NCBI RefSeq assembly: GCF_039543205.1
Contig: NZ_BAABJH010000001.1
Location: forward strand, 1 to 64,000
Length of the DNA stretch: 64,000 nt
Source of the DNA: Flaviramulus_B aquimarinus
GTDB taxonomy: Bacteria; Bacteroidota; Bacteroidia; Flavobacteriales; Flavobacteriaceae
Direction of reading: 5' to 3'
Positions 45,808 through 55,300 of this stretch are shown here, piece by piece. Position numbers and translations under genes: made by a program. Each line of letters opens with the position of its first letter. The stretch's first letter is position 1. The notes below the pieces were generated by a model, which saw nothing but the letters and a program-made list of their open reading frames with translations, had not been told where the DNA came from and did no database searches.

Positions 45808-47232
45808 ATGAAGTTATATTTTACATTTATATTAATTCTTATAATATTTTTTTTCGGCTGTAAAAAAGATAGCAATGAAACTGCTATTGATTATGCATAC
45901 ATAGGTGGTAAAATCATAAACCCAAATACGAACTATGTTGTTCTTTTTAAGAATAAGACTATTTTGGATACCATAAGGCTAGATGGTAGGAACAGATTTC
46001 TTTTTAAAATTAATAGTTTACAGGAAGGTCTTTATACCTTTAGGCATGGTGAGGAGTATCAAATGATTTTACTTGAACCTAAAGATAGTGTGCTTTTTAG
46101 ACTAAACACTTTAGATTTTGACGAGTCACTAGTATTTACAGGCATAGGTGATAAAAAAAATAATTATTTGATTAATCAGTTTTTAGAAAATGAAAAAGAA
46201 GAAAAATACAACATTAAGCTTTGTCAATTAAACCCTATTGATTTTCAAAAACATGTGGATTCTATTCGATATTCTAAAATTAAAACATTAGAAAGGTTTA
46301 AAAAGAAATATGAACCTTCTAATTTATTTGAAAAATATGCTCGTGCTAACATAGATTATAGATATTATTCGAGCAAAGAAGTTTATCCTTTTTGGCATTA
46401 TGGTAAAAATAAAATTGCAATTTTAGAATCATTACCTGATAATTTTTATGATTACAGAAAGGATATTAATTATAATGATGAATCTCTGAGCCATTATTTT
46501 AATTACAGTACTTTTTTAAGGCACAACTTTAGTAATTTGGCACTTGAATCGCACGATAAACATTCTGACAATAAACTATTTAACAGATGGGATTTATGCT
46601 ATAACTTAGACAGGCTAAAGCTTATAGATAGTTTGGTAACTAATACGTCTATTAAAGATGAATTGTTATATCATTTTACCATTAGCTATATTTCTAAATC
46701 TAAAAATGAAAAGAAATGCAATAAAATGTTAAAATCTTATTTAAGTAAAAGTCAAAACAAAGCACACAAAAGAATGATAGCTTTATATGCAAAATCGGTA
46801 AATAATTTAAAAGAAGGCTCAAAGCTACCTCTTATAAATCTCATTAATTATAATGCTTCCGAAATTGAAATTAATTCAGTAATAAATAGCCCTACAGTCA
46901 TTAGTTTTTGGTCTCAAAAGTATTATGACCATTTTAAGGAAAGTCATTATAAACTCAAAGAGTTAAAAGTAAAATATCCAGAAATAAAATTTATTACAAT
47001 AAATATAGATAAATATGGTTTGGAGAATTCTAAAAAAATGCTCCTAGGACATGGGTTTGATTCTACAAACGAATATCAGTTTAAAAATCCAGCAAAAACT
47101 TTTGAAATTTTGGCTATACATCCTATGACAAAAACAATCATTATAGATAAGAATAAAAGGATAGTAAATAGCAATACAAATCTTTTTTCAATATATTTTG
47201 AAGAGCAGTTACTTGGTTTGATAAATAGATAG
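45808..47232 (+). CDS. Thioredoxin-fold (TlpA-like) lipoprotein lacking the CXXC motif
   Basis: 474 residues. Lipobox FFGC; an N-terminal DUF4369-like beta region (GGKIINPNTNYVVLFKN...LDTI..D..NRFLFKI); a long helical middle; and a C-terminal TlpA/AhpC-like fold beginning SKLPLINL and continuing SPTVISFWSQKYYDHFKE. The usual W-C-x-x-C is W368-SQKY, so no redox cysteines. The C-terminal strand TKTIIIDKNKRIV matches the usual final sheet. A structural or binding role is likely. Its strong Shine-Dalgarno site is unusual. Confidence 0.75.
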   Translation: MKLYFTFILILIIFFFGCKKDSNETAIDYAYIGGKIINPNTNYVVLFKNKTILDTIRLDGRNRFLFKINSLQEGLYTFRHGEEYQMILLEPKDSVLFRLNTLDFDESLVFTGIGDKKNNYLINQFLENEKEEKYNIKLCQLNPIDFQKHVDSIRYSKIKTLERFKKKYEPSNLFEKYARANIDYRYYSSKEVYPFWHYGKNKIAILESLPDNFYDYRKDINYNDESLSHYFNYSTFLRHNFSNLALESHDKHSDNKLFNRWDLCYNLDRLKLIDSLVTNTSIKDELLYHFTISYISKSKNEKKCNKMLKSYLSKSQNKAHKRMIALYAKSVNNLKEGSKLPLINLINYNASEIEINSVINSPTVISFWSQKYYDHFKESHYKLKELKVKYPEIKFITINIDKYGLENSKKMLLGHGFDSTNEYQFKNPAKTFEILAIHPMTKTIIIDKNKRIVNSNTNLFSIYFEEQLLGLINR

Positions 47233-47236
47233 TTAG

Positions 47237-47269
47237 TTATAAACTAAAATTTAAAATTATAGTTTATAA
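47237..47269. terminator. AT-only hairpin between convergent genes
   Basis: A 10-bp inverted repeat TTATAAACTA / TAGTTTATAA (47237-47246 with 47260-47269) with a 13-nt loop between the TlpA-like gene and the SDR gene; the right arm enters the SDR 3' end. It may be a weak bidirectional terminator, but with no G-C-rich stem the call is tentative. Confidence 0.35.
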
Positions 47270-48060
47270 TGATTCATCAAAAGCTTTTCATAAACCTTAT
47301 CTGGTAAAATACGTTTTAACACAATGGAGAATTTTTGCATAAACTCCCCTACTTTATAATGGACTTTAGGATTTGGTGTCATTATCACCTTATATACAGC
47401 TTTAGCCATAATATTGGGATTGCTCCCATTATCAACGTGCCTATTCATTAAATCTAAAGTATCTCCATAAGGTTTCATATAAGGCGAATTATCAAGAGTT
47501 GGCGCATGATATCGACCTGCCGCTATATTGGTTGCAAAATCTCCTGGAGCCACATTAGTCATTTTTATATTAAAGTTTTTTAACTCCATCCTAAAAGCCT
47601 CTGTTAAAAGCTCTAAAGCACCTTTACTAGCACTATAAATACCTCTATACGGTAAACCCATATAGCCAGCAATGGAGGTTATGTTTATTATTAAGCCAGA
47701 ATGTTGTTCACGCATTTTTGGCAGTACGGCTTTAATAACATTAATAGGTCCAAAAAAATTAGTGTCAAAATTATTTTTAATTTCTGCTTCGGGAATTTCT
47801 TCAATTGGGCCAGTTATTCCTGCTCCTGCATTGTTTATAAGAATATCTAATCGGTTTTCTTTTTCTATAATCGTACTAACTGCTTGTTTAATAGAAGTAA
47901 CATCACTAACATCTAAAGCCAAAATAGGAAATGCACTATTTTTATACTTTTCTGGGGTTCTACTCGTGCCATAAACCTTAAACCCTTTTTCGGTTAAAAA
48001 TTCGCCCATAGATTTTCCTATTCCTGAAGAACCACCTGTTATTAATATTACTCTAGACAT
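47257..48060 (-). CDS. Short-chain dehydrogenase/reductase (SDR)
   Basis: 267 residues, classical SDR. The nucleotide-binding motif GGSSGIG is at 9-15, NNAG follows, and the catalytic Ser129 and YSASK (Tyr142, Lys146) are present. It uses NAD(P) to oxidise or reduce a hydroxyl/carbonyl group. The substrate is not evident and no pathway neighbours are present. Confidence 0.9.
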   Translation of the reverse strand: MSRVILITGGSSGIGKSMGEFLTEKGFKVYGTSRTPEKYKNSAFPILALDVSDVTSIKQAVSTIIEKENRLDILINNAGAGITGPIEEIPEAEIKNNFDTNFFGPINVIKAVLPKMREQHSGLIINITSIAGYMGLPYRGIYSASKGALELLTEAFRMELKNFNIKMTNVAPGDFATNIAAGRYHAPTLDNSPYMKPYGDTLDLMNRHVDNGSNPNIMAKAVYKVIMTPNPKVHYKVGEFMQKFSIVLKRILPDKVYEKLLMNHYKL

Positions 48061-48269
48061 TTACATTCAATATTTTGATTGTTTAAAAATACAATATTAA
48101 TCATGAGATTCCCACTTTCATGGAAATGTAATAAACTAAAAAATCTTGATTCGCCGCAGCTTTCAAGATTTAAGTTTCTATAAAAGAACAACAACCTTCC
48201 TTGGAGTGTTCAAAATAAAATATTTTGATACGCTTAGCTTTCAAAAGCTAAATTTTGGGTACAAAAAAA
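48061..48269. other. Non-coding spacer
   Basis: AT-rich, with no supportable gene. It contains a small inverted repeat TAGCTTT / AAAGCTA near 48236-48251. It lies just downstream of the SRP RNA gene on the minus strand. Confidence 0.5.
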
Positions 48270-48363
48270 GGCAAGCTACCTACATCACACCGCTACGACC
48301 ATTTACCTTTGCTTCGTTCCCGACCTGGAGGATTCAACAGGAGCTGGTTGTGTAGGACTTGCC
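48270..48363 (-). ncRNA. ffs: Signal recognition particle RNA (4.5S-like, small bacterial type)
   Basis: Read on the minus strand, the ~94-nt transcript starts GGCAAGTCC and ends GGTAGCTTGCC, so its ends pair. The middle holds the conserved SRP helix-8 core CAGGTCGGGAACGAAGCA, very close to the E. coli 4.5S core that binds Ffh and FtsY. A run of seven T follows the 3' end on the minus strand. Together with the precise -7 promoter, this makes the call strong. No Alu domain, so the short form. Confidence 0.9.
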
Positions 48364-48368
48364 GGCTG

Positions 48369-48398
48369 CAAAGATACAACCTTTTAAAATTTTCACAA
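48369..48398 (-). promoter_or_regulatory. SRP RNA promoter
   Basis: On the minus strand a TTG, about 19 bp, then TATCTTTG (48369-48376), placed so that transcription should begin near 48363, the predicted RNA 5' end. Confidence 0.7.
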
Positions 48399-48452
48399 TG
48401 ATTTTTTAAACTGATTTTAAATAAATATCTTGCTTCAAATTAAAAATTTAAA

Positions 48453-49487
48453 ATGAATACCTTCAAACATCTAACAATCATATTTTTATACGGATTACTC
48501 AGCTCTTGTGGTTCAAACTCCAACCAAACAAAAAGTGATTTCGCTATTAAAACGAATGCTAAAAAAGGTAATATTTCTATTAGTGAAACTTTGAAAATTT
48601 CTTTAGAAAACAAAAAAAATCATACCATAGATTCTGTTTCTTATACTTTAAAAGGCACGTCGATTAATGACCATTTTGAATTAAAAAATTTTGAATTAGG
48701 AAAGCATACCATTCAAGCCAAGGTTTACTTTAATGGCCAAAAACAAATAACAACGTCTACTATTACATTACTTAATAACGATACACCAGAAGTATATAAC
48801 TTTAAAATCATTAATGAATACCCACACGATATTACATCTTATACTCAAGGATTAGAGTTTTTTGGTGATACCCTTTATGAAAGTACTGGGCAGTACAAAG
48901 AATCCCAACTTAGAAAACTAGATTATAAAACTGGCAAAGTCATTAAAAGCATTAACCTAGCTGATGAATATTTTGGAGAAGGACTAACTATATTAAATAA
49001 CAAAGTGTATCAGCTTACATGGCAAAAAGGAACAGGCTTTGTTTATGATGTCAATAGTTTTGAGAAATTAAGTAGTTTTAAATACGGAAATAGTAAAGAA
49101 GGTTGGGGATTATGTAACAATAACAATACCATATACAAAAGTGATGGTACCGAAAAAATATGGCTTTTAAACCCAAATACTTTAGTTGAACAAGACTTTA
49201 TTCAAGTATATACCAACAAAGGTAAAATTATTGGTATTAATGAAATGGAATGGATTGATGGTAAAATATACGCTAACCGCTATCAAAAAAATGGTGTTGC
49301 CATTATTAACCCTAAAAACGGTGCTGTAATTGGTGTTATTGACTTTACTTCATTAAAGAAAAAAGTTAAGCAACATGAAGGCTTAGATGTTTTAAATGGT
49401 ATTGCCTACAACCCTAAAACAAAAACTATTTTTGTAACAGGAAAGCGTTGGAACAAATTATTTGAGATAGAGATTGTTAAGAAATAA
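48453..49487 (+). CDS. Glutaminyl-peptide cyclotransferase (plant-type, beta-propeller), lipoprotein
   Basis: 344 residues. Lipobox LSSC (Cys19). After an N-terminal beta domain (to about 115) comes a five-bladed propeller of the Glu_cyclase_2 family, with YTQGLEFFGDTLYESTGQY, GEGLTILNNKVYQLTW, NEMEWIDGKIYANRY and HEGLDVLNGIAYN motifs. It cyclises N-terminal Gln to pyroglutamate on exported proteins; mature T9SS substrates often begin with Gln, a plausible link. It ends at a shared terminator. Confidence 0.9.
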   Translation: MNTFKHLTIIFLYGLLSSCGSNSNQTKSDFAIKTNAKKGNISISETLKISLENKKNHTIDSVSYTLKGTSINDHFELKNFELGKHTIQAKVYFNGQKQITTSTITLLNNDTPEVYNFKIINEYPHDITSYTQGLEFFGDTLYESTGQYKESQLRKLDYKTGKVIKSINLADEYFGEGLTILNNKVYQLTWQKGTGFVYDVNSFEKLSSFKYGNSKEGWGLCNNNNTIYKSDGTEKIWLLNPNTLVEQDFIQVYTNKGKIIGINEMEWIDGKIYANRYQKNGVAIINPKNGAVIGVIDFTSLKKKVKQHEGLDVLNGIAYNPKTKTIFVTGKRWNKLFEIEIVKK

Positions 49488-49516
49488 ACACCTTTGAATT
49501 CATATCACAATAAAAT

Positions 49517-49545
49517 AAAAACGCACCTATTCTGGTGCGTTTTTT
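49517..49545. terminator. Bidirectional terminator between glutaminyl cyclase and TonB receptor
   Basis: A stem AAAAACGCACC / GGTGCGTTTTT (49517-49527 with 49534-49544), 6-nt loop, between convergent genes, with T runs in both reading directions. Confidence 0.9.
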
Positions 49546-49571
49546 ATTCAAAATAATAACGGTTTTAAATT

Positions 49572-51806
49572 TTAAAAACGCACAGATATTTTTCCTCTTA
49601 AAAAGAAAGGGCTTCCTGGTGTAAAATGGATTTCCTCAACAGCATCTGGTTCATTAAACAACCTGCTTTCTGTGGCAAATTGTGTTTCATTCCAATCATT
49701 ATCAAATAAGTTTTCTACAATCAAACCAAAGGTCCAGTTTTTATGATTGTAATTCAAATTCAAATCGGTAATAAAATAACCTTCTGCTACAATAGAATTA
49801 TCTTCATTAGCTGGTCGGTCTTTTATGAACCTGTAACTTAAACCACCTGAGAATTTTTTTAAATCCCTAAAACTCAAACCTCCCGATGATGTTAAATCTG
49901 GTGCTAATGGAATATAATCTTGTCCACTTGGCTCTTCCGAGCTTCTGGCATAGGTATAATTAACATCGGTATTAAAAAACAGCCAATCTGTTAGTTGATA
50001 TCGCAATCCAAAATCAACACCATAACGTTTAGTTTTTCCACTTGGCTCAACAATACCAGCATCGCCAACATACACAAATTCTTGTTGTAAAAATAGGCTC
50101 CACAATGCAACATTAATAACCAATCGGTCTAAAGGTTTTGCAATTAATCCAAAATCGGTTCCAAAGGCTGTTGGTAATATTTTTTTTCCATTATTAGCCG
50201 TTACAACTCTAGTATCGTTAGAGTGATATCCTAAACCTGTTTTTGCAAATAATTGCAAGCCATTAGATGCTGCATAAATAATATTCAGTTTTGGACTCAC
50301 TAATATTTTATTCTCACTTTTAATATCATAAGTGGTTGTCAATAAGTTTTCATAATCAAAATTAAAATAGTCAAAACGTAAACCTGGATTAAATGTCCAT
50401 TTATTTGTTTTGTAAGTCAAGTTAGCAAAAGAAAACCCATTTAATTCATCTATATTTCCGTAGGCTATGCGCTCTAAAATGGTTTGCCTGTTTAAGGTTT
50501 TGGATAATTGTACGTCATTAACATCATCATATCTAAATCCAACTCCCAATTCATACTTTAGTTGCTCATCATGGTTATCCAAATGAAATGAATGCTCAAA
50601 AACCGTTTTAGCACCAATAATGGTTCTATCTTCTTTTTGATGAATTTGGTCCCCATTTACAGGGTCTTCTAAAAAGAATGTGAAATTTGAAAACAATTCA
50701 AAATCGTATTTTGATAAATATGCTGATGATTTTATAGACGAGTGTTCATCTAATTGTTTACTGTGGTTTAACCAAAAATTGCTTCTACTGGTATTACCGC
50801 CTTCTGTATCATCAATGGCTCCAAAACGCCCTATTTGTCCACTTTCAACGGCACGAACTGGGATTTGTCCAGAAGCATCCCATTTACTCTGAAAATGAGA
50901 TATAGCCATATTAAACTCTTGATCTTTATAATTATTAAAATTATAACGTCCCATAATATTAAGGCGATTAAAATTTTGAGGCGACTCAAAAACACCATCA
51001 GATAGCATGAGTTCTGAAGCAATATAAGCTGAACTATATTCTTCATCTACAAGTTTAATCATACTCAAAGCACGTAGGGTATTAAATTGACCTGCCTCAA
51101 CTGAAACCAAGTTATTATCAATGGTCTTTTTTGTATTGATATCCACGTAACCTGCTGTATTAAAGTTTCCTTTATCGGCATAGTAGGTGCCTTTTCCAAA
51201 ATCGATATTATCAATAGTTTCGGGTATTATAAAGTGCATATCGGCATAGCCTTGACCATGGGCATGCGATACCATATTTACGGGCATTCCATCGACATCT
51301 ATAGCGATATCTGTTCCATGGTCAATATCAAAACCTCTTAAAAAAATTTGTTCTGCTTTACCGCCTCCTGCATGTTGACCGATAATTAAACCTGGAATCT
51401 TTCTAAGTATTTCTTGCGAAGATTTTACGGGACTTGTCTTTAAATCGACATTTATAAAATTACTTAACACGTTTACTTTTGAAACGATTAGTACTTGATC
51501 TAAAGACGCTGAAGATATTCGTAATTCGATATCAATTTCGCTATCCAAGTGTTTTTCTACAATGACTAGTTCTTGGTTTTCGTATCCTAACTGATAAAAA
51601 TAAATGACATCGTTTATTGAAATATCATCTAATTCAAAATATCCAGATACATTGGTATAGGTATAAGCTCCAGTAGTTTTATTGTAAACGCCAACGCCTT
51701 GTAGGGGTTTATTATTATCTTCTGAAACAACCGTACCACTTAGTTCGTGTGCTTTTACACTGTAAAAAACAGTATATAGCAAACAAAAAATTATATATTT
51801 TTTCAT
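49572..51806 (-). CDS. TonB-dependent outer-membrane receptor
   Basis: 744 residues. A signal peptide is followed by a carboxypeptidase-regulatory-like domain (about 22-95), a plug domain (about 110-230) with the receptor core LRGFDIDHGTDIAIDVDG and an unusual His-bearing loop SHAHGQGYADMHF (180-192), then a 22-strand barrel ending in the usual terminal Phe (VRF). It imports a ligand across the outer membrane using TonB energy. The ligand is unknown. It lies 125 bp downstream of the small His-containing gene and on the same strand as the Asn-type NRPS and carrier protein. Confidence 0.92.
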   Translation of the reverse strand: MKKYIIFCLLYTVFYSVKAHELSGTVVSEDNNKPLQGVGVYNKTTGAYTYTNVSGYFELDDISINDVIYFYQLGYENQELVIVEKHLDSEIDIELRISSASLDQVLIVSKVNVLSNFINVDLKTSPVKSSQEILRKIPGLIIGQHAGGGKAEQIFLRGFDIDHGTDIAIDVDGMPVNMVSHAHGQGYADMHFIIPETIDNIDFGKGTYYADKGNFNTAGYVDINTKKTIDNNLVSVEAGQFNTLRALSMIKLVDEEYSSAYIASELMLSDGVFESPQNFNRLNIMGRYNFNNYKDQEFNMAISHFQSKWDASGQIPVRAVESGQIGRFGAIDDTEGGNTSRSNFWLNHSKQLDEHSSIKSSAYLSKYDFELFSNFTFFLEDPVNGDQIHQKEDRTIIGAKTVFEHSFHLDNHDEQLKYELGVGFRYDDVNDVQLSKTLNRQTILERIAYGNIDELNGFSFANLTYKTNKWTFNPGLRFDYFNFDYENLLTTTYDIKSENKILVSPKLNIIYAASNGLQLFAKTGLGYHSNDTRVVTANNGKKILPTAFGTDFGLIAKPLDRLVINVALWSLFLQQEFVYVGDAGIVEPSGKTKRYGVDFGLRYQLTDWLFFNTDVNYTYARSSEEPSGQDYIPLAPDLTSSGGLSFRDLKKFSGGLSYRFIKDRPANEDNSIVAEGYFITDLNLNYNHKNWTFGLIVENLFDNDWNETQFATESRLFNEPDAVEEIHFTPGSPFFLRGKISVRF

Positions 51807-51931
51807 TTTTTTAGTTTTATGGGCATACTTTTAAATGAGCTAATGCCATAGCAAAAGTTTGCATAATAGTTAAATAGACAAGTTGTTGATTATAATGTAA
51901 AAATGATACTATTGACTAATAGTACTTAAAC

Positions 51932-52363
51932 TCATGTTATTTTAGGAGGGACCTTAATTTTTCCAAAAAATTCATCTTTTATTTTTTCTTTATAATTATC
52001 AATAATAGATGATGTTTTAGTGGATATTAATTCTTGGTATTTATATTTATGGTCATAAAAATGTTTATCAATTTTAATATTAAAGATATGTGCTTTATTA
52101 GAATCCTCATTATTAGTTTTGTTACCTATAAATGCATCTAATAAATCAATTAGTTTATGCTGATGAAACGTTATATTTGATGTTTGGGTTTTATAATTTA
52201 GATTTTGATCCTGATTATGTGACAATACCATATCGGGCATTTGTAAATAATGCGACATACTATGTAAAACACTTTTTACTTCTTTATGTATGGGCATTAG
52301 CATGTAAATTACACTAATTACAATAGCTACAAATTTTACGATATGTATTTTAATTCTTTTCAT
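51932..52363 (-). CDS. Small membrane-anchored His-containing protein
   Basis: 143 residues. One N-terminal membrane segment (IVKFVAIVISVIYMLMPI), then a hydrophilic, presumably periplasmic part with ten scattered His (HKEVKSVLHSMSHY, SHNQD, FHQHK, AHIF, KHFYDHKYK). I do not recognise the family. It lies between the NRPS (28-bp gap) and the TonB receptor (125-bp gap) on the same strand, so a role with the receptor, possibly metal- or ligand-related, is an inference from context. Confidence 0.65.
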   Translation of the reverse strand: MKRIKIHIVKFVAIVISVIYMLMPIHKEVKSVLHSMSHYLQMPDMVLSHNQDQNLNYKTQTSNITFHQHKLIDLLDAFIGNKTNNEDSNKAHIFNIKIDKHFYDHKYKYQELISTKTSSIIDNYKEKIKDEFFGKIKVPPKIT

Positions 52364-52391
52364 TTTTTATGATACCTGTGCATCAATTCTC

Positions 52392-55300
52392 TTATTCACC
52401 TAATAGTTCGACCATTATTTTTTCCAGATAATTAGAGTACGCTTCAATAGTTGGTAAATTAAAAACTTTATTAAGCGGAATGTCCATTCCTAATGCTTCG
52501 TTAAGTCTTGAGGTAACTCTTATAGCTGCAAGCGAATGCCCGCCTAACGCAATAAAATTATCATGTATACCTATTTTGGATAAGCGCAATACATCTTTCC
52601 AAACACCTTCTATAAGTTCATCTATTTCATTTCTTGGCGCTACATAAGACGTTTCTAATTCTAATTGTTCTGTATTTATTTTTTTTAATGTTTTCTTATC
52701 TACTTTACCATTTTTAGTAAGCGGCATATCTTCTAAAAACTTAAAGTTAGAAGGCATCATATATGCTGGAAGTTTACTTGCTAAATGCTTCTTTAATGCT
52801 TTTGATGATATAGAGGAATCACCAGTATAATAAGCTACTAATTTTTCATCATTTCCAAACGTATTGGATTCTTCATAGCCTATTTCTTCCATGATGCGTT
52901 TGACTTCAACTTCATCTATGTACTCATTAATTTCCTCTAAACTTTCGTCGCGGGTTTTATGCCCTAAACGTACATCCCAACTATATGGAAAAGAATAATT
53001 ACTATAGCCCTTTTCTTTTTTATGAACATATATACCGACTTGGTTAATTAAGCAGTTTGTAGAACGTCCGGTGTCTGTTGGTCTTACCCAGCCTACTTTG
53101 TCTTCTAAATAACTGATCATGTGTTCTAAACTTACATCAGAATATCTATAAAAATCGACAAATTGAACTTTGTCAAACACGTCATCATCTTCAAATATTG
53201 ATACTTCTAATAAATCCCTTACTGCATCTTCTTCTCTGTGATACAATTTTCTAACTTCTAAAATAGTATCATCAATTTTAGTGACATCTAGATTTTCATC
53301 CCAAAAAAGTTCTTCTGTTAATCGCGTTTCGAAAAACTGACCACGTGATAAACCTGTAACTATAAAAGGAATTTCCTTTTCCATGGCTATTTTAGTACTC
53401 AGTGTATAAATGGTTTTAAAACAACCGTTACAGACATTTTGATGTCGGTTCAAGCTATCTATAAAAATAGCATTCATGTGCTCGGTTTGGCCATAAATAT
53501 GATCTACACCAAGTTTTTCTACTATACGATTTACATTGTCTTTTGCTTGTTCTGATATATAACCATTGTCTAAAGTAAAGGCTAAAACCTTTAAGCCCAT
53601 ACCAACTAATTGCGCCAAAATATAGGTACTATCTTTACCTCCACTTAAAAGTGACAAACAATCATAGCTTGTGTTCTCTATCTTGTTAGTTGTTAAAATG
53701 GTCTTTAATTCTTCTTCGGTTTTAAAGTATTTTTGCGCCTTTTCTTTGTAACCCTTAAACGCATTACATAAATGGCAAACACCATAATCATCAAAATCGG
53801 TTTGTGGATAATTTGATGGTAATCCACATTCTGTACAATTTATAACCTCTTCTTCTGGAACAATAACTTTATTATTTTCCACTAAAACAACTGCACAATC
53901 ATCAATACCCTCAAAATCAAGAAGGTTAGACTCTATATCGGTCAATTCAATTCTGTAACCTCTTAATTTAACTTGCTCATCAACCCTACCTAAATATTCA
54001 AATTCACCGGTTTTATTTATTCTGGCTAAATCGCCCGTATGATACATTTTTAAACCATCAACAAAAGGATTATCTATAAATTTGCTGTTTGTTAAATCTT
54101 CTAGTTTTAGATAACCATTGGCTAAACTATGGCCACTTAAATATAATTCTCCCACCACGCCTTTAGGAACCATATTCATATGGGAATCTAATATATAAGC
54201 ATGCATGTTTTTTATGGGATAGCCAATTGGAATCGAAGCATCTGAATGTTTATCTACGTCAAATTTACTTACAATACAGCCAACTGTAGCTTCTGTTGGT
54301 CCATATTCATTAAAGATTTTTAAATGATTCCTGAATGAAGATTTAATTGATTTACCCAAATTAACTTTAAAGTCTTCGCCACCAACAATCATGGTATGTA
54401 TGTTTGAGTTGGCTAAATTTCGGTCTTTAAGAAAGGTTAAATGTGAGGGTGTTAGTTTAATGACATTAACAAGATTATCACCAAGTAATTGCAATAATGA
54501 AGTATCTGGACCAAAAGTATTTTCTTTATAAACTATTAATTTTCCACCACTTAATAAAGGTAAAAATGTTGATGTTATGGTAAGGTCAAAGCCAATAGAT
54601 GTGAATAATGGAAAAACTGATTTACTATCTATACCATAATGGTCTTTTGCCCAAAAGAGGTAATTAGACAATGCGCTATGTGAAATAAGCACACCTTTGG
54701 GGTCTCCCGTAGAACCAGAAGTATATAGTACATACGCCAAAGCACTAGCTTTTAGCACCTTGTTTAAATTGCTAACGGATTCGTTAGCAATTAAGCTATT
54801 AAAATCCGATAAATCTATAACCTGTATATTTGTGTTTTCTAAATTCTTTTTTAAGTCTCCTTCGGTTAGTATAAGTGAACAATCTGAATTGGATACTATA
54901 AACCTAACCCGTTCTCTTGGCTGGTCGGAGGCTATGGGTATAAATGTCCCTCCAGCTTTTATAACAGCCAGTACGCCTATCATATAGGCTGTACTTCGAT
55001 AATTATAAAGTGCGACCTTTTGATTAGACGTCATGCCATTTTTGATTAAATAATTAGCTAATTGATTTGCCTTTTTATTTAACCCTTTATAGGTTAGCGT
55101 TTCATTTTTGCATTGAAATGCAATGGCATTTGGTATGTTAGCCGCTAAAGTCTCAAAATGTTCTAATATGGAAACATAGGGTTTATTGAACTCTAATTCA
55201 GACTGTAAAAATAAGCTCGATTCTTGTTCTGATAATAAGCTAGGAGCTTCTATAAGTGCATTAATATTTGATAAAAATGCATCTAATATATTTGAAAAAT

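Noticed and set aside
48146..48355. Plus-strand ORF of 69 codons
   Set aside because: It runs across the SRP RNA gene on the opposite strand and has no protein-like pattern.
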